From Paenibacillus arenosi (GTDB lineage Bacteria; Bacillota; Bacilli; Paenibacillales; Paenibacillaceae): a stretch of DNA of 64,000 nt. The stretch covers positions 1-64,000 of the forward strand of contig NZ_JACYTN010000017.1 of NCBI RefSeq assembly GCF_014841135.1, read 5' to 3'. The notes beneath the pieces were generated by a model that was not told the origin of the DNA, did no database searches, and saw only the letters and a list, made by a program, of their open reading frames with translations. Of this stretch, positions 1-7,424 are shown in pieces. Every line of letters begins with the position of its first letter. Position 1 is the first letter of the stretch. The position numbers and the translations under genes are program-made.

Positions 1-585
1 ACAAGTGCTGAATGTCGTGAGCTGGATGGTCTACTATTTGACGTGTCGGATGCGAAGATTGGGGTTAATTTTCCTCCGCTTCATCCAGGCTGCCGTTCGA
101 TTACGCTTGAGTGTGATGAAGGGACAGGTAATCTAGATTATAAAGAATGGGAAGAAATGCCCGTTAGTGGTCAAACACGCCTAACAGCAGATGGATTAAG
201 GGTTATGAGCATTCGCGAATTAAAAAAATTTAAGAGCGACATGAACGAAAGTGGGTTTAAAGTTGTTATGGACAAAAAAGGAAGAATACTTCCTATAAAT
301 GTTGCAGGAGGCTTTGATCCTTATACAGGACAAATGGTCTTGAGACCTCATGCGTCATATTTAAGTGCTCTTCATGAATCTTATCATGCAAAGCAATATA
401 AGAAACTTGGACAAGAAATTTACCTCAAGCAAACAAGAGCAGAGAGGGAAGAGTACGTTTATAATGAAATTATGAAAAATAAAGATATATTTACTTTCCA
501 AGAAATATATGAAGCACAGAGATATATTTTTTACATTAGGAATGAGCGATGGCCGTTACCAGATTGGAAAGGATATGAGGAATAA
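1..585 (+). CDS. MuF (SPP1 gp7-like) head protein with C-terminal zincin-like toxin domain, 5' end missing
   Basis: The frame is open from base 1, so the N-terminus lies outside the window. The first 35 or so residues carry the end of a phage head-morphogenesis (MuF/SPP1 gp7) domain, with a TSAECRELDG block and PPLHPGCRS, both matched in the second copy at 1074-2597. After an SGQT junction near residue 56 the sequence changes character and becomes AT-rich. H125-E-S-Y-H129 (bases 373-387) is a zincin metallopeptidase HExxH motif, and the flanking sequence resembles the polymorphic-toxin metallopeptidase families (Tox-MPTase4 type). MuF-linked toxins are known from temperate phages. The inference is that the domain is carried with the capsid, or delivered, and cleaves a protein target. 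The stop overlaps the next start (TAATG), which couples it to its putative immunity gene. Confidence 0.8.
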   Translation, partial: TSAECRELDGLLFDVSDAKIGVNFPPLHPGCRSITLECDEGTGNLDYKEWEEMPVSGQTRLTADGLRVMSIRELKKFKSDMNESGFKVVMDKKGRILPINVAGGFDPYTGQMVLRPHASYLSALHESYHAKQYKKLGQEIYLKQTRAEREEYVYNEIMKNKDIFTFQEIYEAQRYIFYIRNERWPLPDWKGYEE

Positions 586-947
586 TGAGTGAAGAAATGA
601 AAACAAAGTTAACATCAGGTCAGGCTATTCAAATTGCTAAAGAGTATCAAAAAAAACATAATTTATATGGGACTATACATGAGGATAAAGATAACTCGGT
701 AAAGTTTTATAGTGAATTTTACAGAATTAAAGGTAGTGCCTGGGTTGTGCTGTCTGACATAGGGCCAAAAAAGTATGAAGGCGAAGATGAAATTACTTTT
801 GTTATTTCAGATGAAGAAGGTATTGTAGATCATGTTTTAGATCATAATGGAATACCTCAACGCTATCATTCATCAAGTAATGGAGATTATTCCGATGAAG
901 AGTTCGAGGCTCTCTTTGATGATAGTGAAGATGAGCTAGAAGATTAA
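585..947 (+). CDS. Putative immunity protein for the zincin MuF toxin
   Basis: This is a 120-residue, very acidic soluble protein with no signal peptide or membrane segment. It ends in a run rich in Asp and Glu (about residues 100-120). Its ATG overlaps the stop of the upstream toxin-tailed MuF gene (TAATG), and a terminator follows directly at 996-1029, so the two genes form a closed cassette. I do not recognise its family. The immunity role is inferred from size, acidity, position and translational coupling, as in other polymorphic toxin loci. Base composition is AT-rich like the toxin tail and unlike the head genes, which suggests the two moved together. Confidence 0.6.
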   Translation: MSEEMKTKLTSGQAIQIAKEYQKKHNLYGTIHEDKDNSVKFYSEFYRIKGSAWVVLSDIGPKKYEGEDEITFVISDEEGIVDHVLDHNGIPQRYHSSSNGDYSDEEFEALFDDSEDELED

Positions 948-995
948 TCATAACTTTTAAATAGTGTATAGATGACAGTCCTAGTGGCTGAATGT

Positions 996-1029
996 AAAGA
1001 CACCTTCTTACTGTTGAAGGTGTCTTTTT
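996..1029 (+). terminator. Rho-independent terminator between the two MuF cassettes
   Basis: A perfect 12-bp stem (996-1007 with 1016-1027) encloses an 8-base loop and is followed by T residues. It closes the first toxin/immunity cassette. It also shows that the long upstream extension of the next open frame, from 972, cannot be the normal N-terminus. Confidence 0.85.
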
Positions 1030-1073
1030 GCTGTCCAATTATAAGGCTGGGGAACAGACAGGTGGTGATAGAA

Positions 1074-2597
1074 TTGGCGGACGATGATGAGCAATGGCTG
1101 GAACGTGCGTTAACTCTGGAGAAAGAAAGTTTAGAAGTCGGCTCTGAGGTAATGCGGGAACTGTTCAAGCAATATGAGCAGGCGGCGCGAGAGATTCGGG
1201 TTAGCGTTAATGATTTTTTGGTTCGCTATGAGGATGAACAAGGTTCTGCTCACGACAGGGCAGACAAGTTGCTAAATACAGCAGAGATGCAAGAATGGAA
1301 GGATAGTGTAGAGGACTGGGCGAAGCGCATCGATGAGGAGAAGGATGATGCTGCTAAGCGATTGCTGCAATCTAGACTGAAGATGGTGAAGTGTAGTGCT
1401 TCTCCGCGTACTCGGCTTGACCTTGTATCTGGACAAATGCGGATCGTGCTGGATGATTTGAGCGCTAAAATTGTTCGTCAAATGTGGAATGCATTTGAAG
1501 GGTTGTATTCGGATGCGTACTATAAGAAAATATTCGATATTGAGCAGCGATATGGCTCGTTAAGAGAGTTTAAGAAGCTCGATTCAGAGATGAATGATGT
1601 ATTATCTTACCCGTGGAGTGGTGTTAACTTTGCGGATCGGATGGCAGAGAATATCAGAATGTTGCATTTTCAAATGGAAAAAACGGTCTCGCAAGGATGG
1701 CGTCATGGCAAAGGTAGCAACGAGATATCAAAAGAACTGTCCGATCAAATGGGAGCATCGTTTAAGCATATAGAGATTCTCGTGCAGGGAGAAAGTGCGT
1801 ATTTCCATAATGAAGCGATTCGGCTGGCATACGATGCGGTTGGTGTAAAGCAATATGAATATGTGGCAAAATTAGATAGACGTACAAGTGATACTTGTCA
1901 AAGTTTGGATGGTAAGAGGTTTAACGTATCGGATGCGCAAAGACGTATAAACTATCCGCCTATGCATCCGCGTTGCCGTTCGACTACGATAGAAGTTGCT
2001 GATGGTATGGATGAGTCGCGTTTGGGTGGTGAACATCTACCCAAGGCCAATACATATGAGCAGTGGTATAAGGACCGGGTTGATAGTGGACAAACTGCTA
2101 AAAGATTCCCTACTAGATTAATTTCTCCTATAGTAGATAAACATATTATTGATAAAGTAGCTCTGGCTAGGGAAGGTTTATCCAAAAGATACAAAGAAAG
2201 TGGTAATTTTGCATATGCAGAAGTAAATATTACAGGTGTTGATAAGACAGACTTTTACGCACATAGTGGGATTCATGATCCAGCTAAAAAAATCCCAGGA
2301 ACCGAGGAATTCTCATTCAAACCTGAAAATCCAATCTTTGAGGCAACTGAAGCTCCTGATAATGCAGGAAATATTTATTTAAGGGATGGTGATACAGAGT
2401 ATAAAATATTAAATGACTTAGTAATAAGATTAGGTAACAATCCAAATGTAACTGGTAAAATTAAATTATTTACTGAAAAGGACACCTGTGGTAGTTGTAA
2501 TAGGATCATTCAGCAATTTGATGAAAAATATCCTAATATTACAATGGAAGTTGTTCATAATGGTGATGTGCTAGTTCAACCTAAAACTTCAAAATAA
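1074..2597 (+). CDS. MuF (SPP1 gp7-like) head protein with C-terminal deaminase-like toxin domain
   Basis: This 507-residue protein is read from a TTG at 1074, preceded by a GGTGGTGAT Shine-Dalgarno at 1061-1069. The open frame continues upstream to 972 but crosses a terminator. GTG at 1062 is an alternative start. Residues 1-330 are a helical MuF head-morphogenesis protein with TSDTCQSLDG near 271 and PPMHPRCRS near 295. After SGQT near residue 338 composition turns AT-rich, and residues 370-507 resemble the BURPS668_1122/Toxin-deaminase group: AHSG (His397), a DTEYKILND helix and C472-G-S-C475 as candidate zinc ligands. The HxE form of the motif is not clean, so catalysis is inferred. This is a second MuF gene in tandem. 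Such proteins sit inside or near the portal, and the toxin tail may be released into a host or competitor. Confidence 0.82.
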   Translation: MADDDEQWLERALTLEKESLEVGSEVMRELFKQYEQAAREIRVSVNDFLVRYEDEQGSAHDRADKLLNTAEMQEWKDSVEDWAKRIDEEKDDAAKRLLQSRLKMVKCSASPRTRLDLVSGQMRIVLDDLSAKIVRQMWNAFEGLYSDAYYKKIFDIEQRYGSLREFKKLDSEMNDVLSYPWSGVNFADRMAENIRMLHFQMEKTVSQGWRHGKGSNEISKELSDQMGASFKHIEILVQGESAYFHNEAIRLAYDAVGVKQYEYVAKLDRRTSDTCQSLDGKRFNVSDAQRRINYPPMHPRCRSTTIEVADGMDESRLGGEHLPKANTYEQWYKDRVDSGQTAKRFPTRLISPIVDKHIIDKVALAREGLSKRYKESGNFAYAEVNITGVDKTDFYAHSGIHDPAKKIPGTEEFSFKPENPIFEATEAPDNAGNIYLRDGDTEYKILNDLVIRLGNNPNVTGKIKLFTEKDTCGSCNRIIQQFDEKYPNITMEVVHNGDVLVQPKTSK

Positions 2598-2617
2598 ATA
2601 TCGGAGGTTTCTATAAA

Positions 2618-3322
2618 ATGGCTTACTCTTATGAAGAATATTTAGAATATATAAATGAGTCATATTACGAATATAAAGAAGATGAAAAAATGAGTAATAA
2701 AGAGGCGATTGCAAGAACGTTTAATGAATACGATCTATTAATGAAAAATAGTGAGACAGATAAAGCAATCATTAGTGTAGCAATTGCAGAAATCTTAGTT
2801 TCTCATTCGAAAGTTCTGAGTACCTTCAAAGATTACTTGATGAAAACATTATTGGAATTAGATTTAAAATTAATTGAACAGGATCATAAATTAACGCGGG
2901 AACAATATATCGATTTAATATCGCGTGAGGAACAAGTATATAAACAATTAGAAGTAATGCCGTCGGATTATTACCCAAGGGTATGCTGGCACTACGAAGA
3001 GTTGACAGATGAAGTTAATAGGTTTTTCGTGCAAATCAATACGGGTAATTTAAGTGATGAAGAGATAGTTACTAAGGTACTTAAACGTTTTGAGCGAGAC
3101 TGCACAAATACATTAAGTGAAAAAATAATTGTGTATGTAACACTAGCGGAGAACTTGTTAAAACTTAAATATACGCAGATAGAAGAAATGCAGAGAATTA
3201 AACAGGAACTGCAACTATTTAATGTGACAGATATTCGTGATGAGCAGTTAGTAGAAGAAGAACAGAAGAAGCTATTAATTCGAATTGATACCTTACTAGC
3301 TCAATTGAATAATATCACATAA
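2618..3322 (+). CDS. Putative immunity protein for the deaminase MuF toxin (Imm3-like)
   Basis: This 234-residue protein is charged and mostly helical by composition, with no signal or membrane segment. It begins 21 bases after the toxin-tailed MuF gene behind a strong GGAGG (2603-2607). The N-terminus, with YEEYLEYINESYYEYK and an AIARTFNEYD block, resembles Imm3-type immunity proteins of polymorphic toxin loci, from memory of the family. The rest is long helices with many Glu, Lys and Leu. Function is inferred from position right after the deaminase domain and from the shared AT-rich composition. It probably protects the lysogen from the toxin. Confidence 0.62.
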   Translation: MAYSYEEYLEYINESYYEYKEDEKMSNKEAIARTFNEYDLLMKNSETDKAIISVAIAEILVSHSKVLSTFKDYLMKTLLELDLKLIEQDHKLTREQYIDLISREEQVYKQLEVMPSDYYPRVCWHYEELTDEVNRFFVQINTGNLSDEEIVTKVLKRFERDCTNTLSEKIIVYVTLAENLLKLKYTQIEEMQRIKQELQLFNVTDIRDEQLVEEEQKKLLIRIDTLLAQLNNIT

Positions 3323-3613
3323 ACGTGTGAGATGAGGAGTCAGTCGAAATCAAGCCACAGTGGTGTCAGCGTTCGTCGTTGTGTGAATCCCACTTTAAAC
3401 TTGATTTAAATATTTTCAAGGTTAGTACCGATGGACAGCACAATTCCGTAGCTGGGGATAATAAATCACAAAACTTCCACCATTGCAGACATCTTGCAGA
3501 TTATATGCAGAATCGGTGCAGGTCATTCGGTCAATTAGGCATTAATATAGTAATATAGCAAATTAAGAAATACGCTCAATGAGCTGCATATCACAACTAT
3601 ACACCTGATGATT
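3323..3613. other. Gene-free gap with an 11-bp-period TGCAG array
   Basis: No credible reading frame is present between the immunity gene and the scaffold gene. The sequence holds four TGCAG elements starting at 3484, 3495, 3506 and 3517, exactly 11 bases apart, and a loose inverted repeat around 3398-3422 (AACTTGA and TCAAGGTT). It may be a decayed remnant of more toxin/immunity material, a regulatory region for the head operon, or both. Confidence 0.6.
3484..3521 (+). repeat. Four TGCAG direct repeats at 11-bp spacing
   Basis: TGCAG occurs at 3484, 3495, 3506 and 3517. The constant 11-base period puts every copy on about the same face of the helix, which fits a tandem protein-binding site. 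No known iteron or operator family was recognised. Confidence 0.5.
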
Positions 3614-3652
3614 AAACCATCGTTCTCTTAACAAGAGACGGTGGTTTTTTTA
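3614..3652 (+). terminator. Terminator before the scaffold gene
   Basis: A stem with arms AAACCATCGTTCTCTT and AAGAGACGGTGGTTT (one GU pair, one bulge) is followed by seven T residues. It ends transcription from the immunity region about 90 bases before the scaffold gene. Confidence 0.8.
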
Positions 3653-3741
3653 TACCCATTTCAGGCAGCCAGTCCTAGACATACTGGTGGAGGCAATGAG
3701 CGTGGAAGTCGCTATATAAACAGCCGGGAAGGAGCAAGAAG

Positions 3742-4482
3742 ATGATTGTTGAGTCAATCAAAATGTTTTTGGGTGAGGAGCTAGCTTTGCAAGTGGAAAC
3801 TGCACTGCAAGGCAAAGGAAAGGAGGGGAAAGATGTTGACCTCGTCGTGGGCAACGATGGAAGTTACGTGCCCGCAGAAAAATTTGATGCCGTAACAAAA
3901 GGCAAGGCGAGCGCAGAGGCAGCCTTAAAGGCAGCTGCAGAAGCGCTAAGAGCGATAGGCGGCAGCGGCGATCCTTCCAAGATTGCAACGGATGTTATCG
4001 TGGCACAAGGCAAGCTGGATGAGCTTGCTCGTAATTACCAGTCTGAGCTTGCTTCGATTCAGCGTACGGCTGCTATTCGCATGGCCCTTGCAGGTAAGGT
4101 GCATGACACGGAAGACCTGATCAATCTCATTGATATGGACAAGATTGAGTTGGATGAAGCGGGCAATGTGAAGCAGGACTTGGAAGAGATTATTGCTCCA
4201 ATCCGTGTAGCGAAGCCTTACTTGTTTATCGATCAGCAACCTCTCAACGGTCTACAAGGAGCTGTGCAGTTGCAGGGTGGAAGCGCTCAGGAAATCCAGA
4301 TCCATGGGGAACAAGCGGGACAACTACAGTCTAACCCCGCAATGCTCAATCAGGACCAGCTTCTAAACCTAACCTTGCCAGCCATTCATGGGGCGAGACC
4401 AGCCGATCCAGGCATCACGCCTAACTCGCAAGCTGCTAATCTAACGGCAGTGCGTGCGGCAATGGGCTTGCCTACGCTGTAG
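3742..4482 (+). CDS. Phage capsid scaffold protein (GP20 family)
   Basis: This 246-residue protein is preceded by AAGGAG. The middle (about 60-130) is Ala-, Lys- and Glu-rich helix typical of Phage_GP20 scaffolding proteins. Residues 125-155 contain the DTEDLINLIDMDKI segment often seen near their C-terminal half, and the tail is low-complexity Gln/Pro-rich. It sits directly before the major capsid gene, the usual place for a scaffold. It would chaperone procapsid assembly and then leave the head. Confidence 0.82.
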   Translation: MIVESIKMFLGEELALQVETALQGKGKEGKDVDLVVGNDGSYVPAEKFDAVTKGKASAEAALKAAAEALRAIGGSGDPSKIATDVIVAQGKLDELARNYQSELASIQRTAAIRMALAGKVHDTEDLINLIDMDKIELDEAGNVKQDLEEIIAPIRVAKPYLFIDQQPLNGLQGAVQLQGGSAQEIQIHGEQAGQLQSNPAMLNQDQLLNLTLPAIHGARPADPGITPNSQAANLTAVRAAMGLPTL

Positions 4483-4557
4483 GTAACCAACAGCGTTCTA
4501 TGGCAATTGCTTCAACGATTCTATTTTTAACAACGATATTCGAAAGGATGAATGTAC

Positions 4558-5481
4558 ATGTCAATTAATACACTCCAATACGCGACGCTGTTTCAAGCTT
4601 CGCTGGATGAGCAGATGGTTGCTTTGGCGACGTCTGGATGGATGGAAGAAAATGCAGCACAAGTGAAATATGCTGGCGGCAACGAGGTGAAAATCCCGAA
4701 AATCGCGATGGACGGTCTTGGTGATTATGACCGTGATCGCGGTTACGTACAAGGTTCCGTATCCCTAACGTATGGTACATATGCGTTGACACAGGACCGT
4801 GGTCGTACGTTCCAGCTAGATGCGATGGATGTGGATGAGTCTAACTTTGCGGCGACTGCTGCTAATGTGATGGGCGAGTTCCAGCGCACATTAGTTGTGC
4901 CTGAAATTGATGCGTATCGCTATAGCAAAATTTACGCGATGGCTAACGCAAAAGGCAAAGTAAATACAACGGCATATACACCAGCTGCGGCAACGATTTA
5001 TGACAAGCTGCTTGATGATATTACTGCAATTGAAGATATTATTGGTGAAAATGAGCAAATGGTCATCACGATGTCCACGCATGCCGCGAAACAGCTTGAT
5101 CTTGCGGATAAAGTGGAGAAAAACTTGGAGGTTGCTGAGTTTACGCAAGGCAACATTTCCCGAAAAGTAAAAGTACTCGACAACAACCCAATTATCCGTG
5201 TTCCTTCCGCTCGTATGAAGACGGCTTATGTGTTCCATGACGGTTCGACAACAGGGCAAACAAATGGTGGCTTTGTGCCAGCAACAGGCGCTAAACCGAT
5301 TAACTGGATCATTACAGTACGCCGCAGCCCAATTGCGGTTTCTAAAACAGAGAAAGTACGTATTTTTGAGCCGAATACGAATCAGAAAGCAGACGCTTGG
5401 AAATTGGATTATCGCAAATACCATGACTTGTGGATTCCAGATAACAAGATCGACGGTGTGTGGGTAAATATCGGATCGTAA
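4558..5481 (+). CDS. Major capsid protein
   Basis: This 307-residue protein starts at ATG 4558, about ten bases after AAAGG; ATG 4552 is too close to it. The sequence has the layout of HK97-fold capsid proteins of Firmicute phages: an N-terminal arm, a region GNEVKIPKIAMDGLGDYDR near 45-65, and a P-domain helix with FAATAANVMGEFQRTLVVPEIDAY near 100-125. The C-terminal domain ends WKLDYRKYHDLWIPDNKIDGVW. Position after the scaffold and before connector genes supports the call. It forms the icosahedral shell. Confidence 0.88.
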   Translation: MSINTLQYATLFQASLDEQMVALATSGWMEENAAQVKYAGGNEVKIPKIAMDGLGDYDRDRGYVQGSVSLTYGTYALTQDRGRTFQLDAMDVDESNFAATAANVMGEFQRTLVVPEIDAYRYSKIYAMANAKGKVNTTAYTPAAATIYDKLLDDITAIEDIIGENEQMVITMSTHAAKQLDLADKVEKNLEVAEFTQGNISRKVKVLDNNPIIRVPSARMKTAYVFHDGSTTGQTNGGFVPATGAKPINWIITVRRSPIAVSKTEKVRIFEPNTNQKADAWKLDYRKYHDLWIPDNKIDGVWVNIGS

Positions 5482-5499
5482 GGTAGGAGTGTGATCCTT

Positions 5500-5862
5500 A
5501 TGACTTCAACAATCTCAACAACGATGCTAACCAAGTTAAAGCAGGTGCTTGGAATTACGGGCGCTGAGCAAGATTCCCTTTTGCAATTGGTGCTGGAGAC
5601 GGTATGCGATGAGGTGCTTAATTACTGCAACCTAGACCAGATGCCAATCATGCTCGAAAATGTTGCTGTTCGTATGGCGGCGGATATGTGGCGCTCCGAA
5701 AGGTACGGCAGCGAACAACTTCCGCCAGCAGCGAAGTCTGTAAGCCGCGGGGACGTATCTACTAGCTTCGATACGAAGTCGGTTGGAGATATCCGTGGGG
5801 TAAAGGACATTGTTGACAATTACAAAGTGCAATTACAGGCGTTTCGAAAGCTGAGGTGGTAG
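5500..5862 (+). CDS. Head-tail connector protein (gp6-like)
   Basis: This 120-residue protein starts at ATG 5500, ten bases after AGGTAGGAG; the GTG at 5491 abuts that site. It is compact and helical: an N-terminal LKQVLGITGAEQDSLLQLVLETVCDEVLNYCNL, then a segment ending in DNYKVQLQAFRKLRW. This matches the gp6/YqbG type of head-tail connector that builds the ring under the portal. The gene sits immediately after the major capsid gene, as expected. Confidence 0.78.
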   Translation: MTSTISTTMLTKLKQVLGITGAEQDSLLQLVLETVCDEVLNYCNLDQMPIMLENVAVRMAADMWRSERYGSEQLPPAAKSVSRGDVSTSFDTKSVGDIRGVKDIVDNYKVQLQAFRKLRW

Positions 5863-5864
5863 CC

Positions 5865-6281
5865 ATGTTGGAACGTATTGCTATGGCTGCAACGGGACTG
5901 CATTTCCGTATGTTCGGCCATGCAACAGCTGAACGAACTGCGCTCGAATTGACGTACGAGGATATTTGCAGCGTAAGTCGGATGGCTGTTATAGAAGATG
6001 CAGACGGCATCGTCCGCACAACATGGACGGACGTCTATCCAAACCTCGCATGCGCATTTTCCGCTGGCAGTGACAGAAGCAATCAAACAGCAGCAGAGCA
6101 CAGAATTGATCACGAAGCGAAGTTGTATGTAGCGCCAACGGTTTCTATTCAAGCGGGAGATCGTGTGACGGTCCAACGATTTGGACAAGCCCAGTTGTCC
6201 AGCATTTACGAAGTGGTAGGTGTCCCTAAGCGATATGCAACGCACAACGAGGTGCGCTTAAAGGTGGAAGAGTTGGCATGA
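5865..6281 (+). CDS. Head closure protein (XkdH-like)
   Basis: This 138-residue protein starts at ATG 5865 behind GAGGTGG. It is rich in beta-forming sequence, with a small-barrel-like stretch VSIQAGDRVTVQRFGQAQ near residue 95 and a C-terminal EVVGVPKRYATHNEVRLKVEEL. By position (connector, this gene, HK97 gp10-like, tail terminator) it is the head-closure or stopper protein. Sequence similarity alone is weak, so the role rests mainly on synteny with PBSX-type phages. Confidence 0.65.
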   Translation: MLERIAMAATGLHFRMFGHATAERTALELTYEDICSVSRMAVIEDADGIVRTTWTDVYPNLACAFSAGSDRSNQTAAEHRIDHEAKLYVAPTVSIQAGDRVTVQRFGQAQLSSIYEVVGVPKRYATHNEVRLKVEELA

Positions 6282-6327
6282 TAGGGAAATGGATACAATG
6301 GCTTGAAGTAAAGGTGGTGTATGGACG

Positions 6328-6783
6328 ATGGGCTCAAACGTTAAGCAGCTTATCAAATATCGCCAAAAGCTCCTCGACTTGCAGCGCGAAGCGCCAAAGG
6401 TTACGCAGAAGCTGCTCATCCAAGAAGGGGAACATGCAGCGCGGCAAGCGAAAGTAATCGCAAGCAGTGGCAACCCTGACGCTGTTGATACGGGACGCTA
6501 TCGCAATCATTTTCATACGGGTAATCGCACTCGTGCTCATGCCAACAATAAAGAATATGATGGCAGCAAGCCGAGGACAACCGGCATGACTTATCAAATT
6601 GACGTATACAACAACGTGCCGTATGCACGCGTCATTGAATATGGTCGCCGTACGAAGTCCGGTTCCTTTGTGAAAGGGCGCTATATCCTTCGTCGTGCAA
6701 TGAAGCAAGCGGAGGCTTCTAGGCAGTCGAGATTGCAGCGCAAATTCAGCAGCCAATTGAAACAGCATTTCGAAAGGGGATGA
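6328..6783 (+). CDS. HK97 gp10-like tail component
   Basis: This 151-residue basic protein is preceded by AAGGTGGTG. It has the pattern of HK97 gp10/XkdI-type neck proteins: an N-terminal helix of about 45 residues, a VDTGRYRNHFHT core, and the typical VYNNVPYARVIEYGRR strand-turn before a C-terminal helix. It probably joins the tail tube to the head completion ring. It lies between head closure and tail terminator genes. Confidence 0.82.
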   Translation: MGSNVKQLIKYRQKLLDLQREAPKVTQKLLIQEGEHAARQAKVIASSGNPDAVDTGRYRNHFHTGNRTRAHANNKEYDGSKPRTTGMTYQIDVYNNVPYARVIEYGRRTKSGSFVKGRYILRRAMKQAEASRQSRLQRKFSSQLKQHFERG

Positions 6784-6791
6784 TGTGACGA

Positions 6792-7223
6792 GTGACCGTT
6801 AACGATCTGATCAAAGCAATCGCCAAACGCTTAAAGTCCGTTTATCCCGACCGACTCATCTATGTAGATGAAATTCCAAAAAACGCAGATGGCCATCATT
6901 TCATTCGCTGCTTAGAGCAGAAGCATGAAACGAAGCTTGGACGAAGACGTATGCGAACGTACAGCTTTGAGGTGCTGCATTTTAAGTCTGCAAAAGACAA
7001 TATGGCCTTTCACGATTGGGTGGAAAAGCTATACTTCGCTTTTGAGCAGTTGGATGTTAATGGACAAATTGTCCACGTGAGCAAAGCCCAAGCTGAGCCT
7101 GGTGAAGACATGGTGTTTCATTTTACATTCGACGTCAGCCTAAGTGGACAAATAGAGCCCAAAGCGGTGGAGCCATCGGAAGTAATGGGCAAGTTGCAGA
7201 TGATAGGGGGGATTTCGCCATGA
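6792..7223 (+). CDS. Tail terminator family protein (XkdJ-like)
   Basis: This 143-residue protein starts at GTG 6792, shortly after AAAGGGGATGATG. It is an alpha/beta protein with VNDLIKAIAKRLKSVYPDRLIYVDEI at the N-terminus and a strand EDMVFHFTFDVSLSG near 115, as in phage tail terminator (XkdJ/DUF6838-type) proteins that cap the growing tube. The stop overlaps the start of the following small gene by four bases. Confidence 0.75.
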   Translation: MTVNDLIKAIAKRLKSVYPDRLIYVDEIPKNADGHHFIRCLEQKHETKLGRRRMRTYSFEVLHFKSAKDNMAFHDWVEKLYFAFEQLDVNGQIVHVSKAQAEPGEDMVFHFTFDVSLSGQIEPKAVEPSEVMGKLQMIGGISP

Positions 7224-7423
7224 CAGAAGCGATAAAGAAGAGCAAGAAAGAAGGTTCTGACGTATTGTCAGAGCCTTCTTTTTATAAGTGGCAGCTTAAA
7301 GATCACAACTCCAGTGACTTCAATCCAGATGTACTGGATGCGCTGCTGGAAGATGAGAAGCTGTACACGTTAGCAGATGTAAACAAAATGATTCAAACAT
7401 TTATGATGAGAGAGGTGTGTTAA
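7220..7423 (+). CDS. Small protein before the tail sheath (YkzL-position)
   Basis: This 67-residue protein overlaps the tail terminator gene by four bases. The C-terminal part, with FNPDVLDALLEDEKLYTLADVNKMI, is helical and resembles the small proteins encoded just before the sheath gene in PBSX-like phages, where ykzL lies. Function is unknown. The first 22 codons contain a terminator-like hairpin (7248-7283), so the N-terminus may have been captured from a terminator or serves both roles. An alternative is that only the downstream part is translated, but no better start is visible. Confidence 0.6.
   Translation: MTEAIKKSKKEGSDVLSEPSFYKWQLKDHNSSDFNPDVLDALLEDEKLYTLADVNKMIQTFMMREVC
7248..7283 (+). 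terminator. Terminator-like hairpin inside the small gene before the sheath
   Basis: A 14-bp stem (7248-7261 with 7267-7280, one GU pair) has a five-base loop and ends CTTCTTTTT. It has every mark of an intrinsic terminator, but it lies within codons 10-22 of an open frame and inside the late operon. It may reduce transcription from head into tail genes unless a phage antiterminator acts. Confidence 0.7.
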
Positions 7424-7424
7424 T

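Noticed and set aside
972-1073. Upstream extension of the second MuF open frame from ATG 972.
   Set aside because: It encodes low-quality sequence and covers a perfect terminator; a good ribosome site lies before TTG 1074.
4891-5424. 177-codon minus-strand frame opposite the major capsid gene.
   Set aside because: Composition rich in Cys, Arg and Phe is typical of an antisense frame, and the capsid gene is certain.
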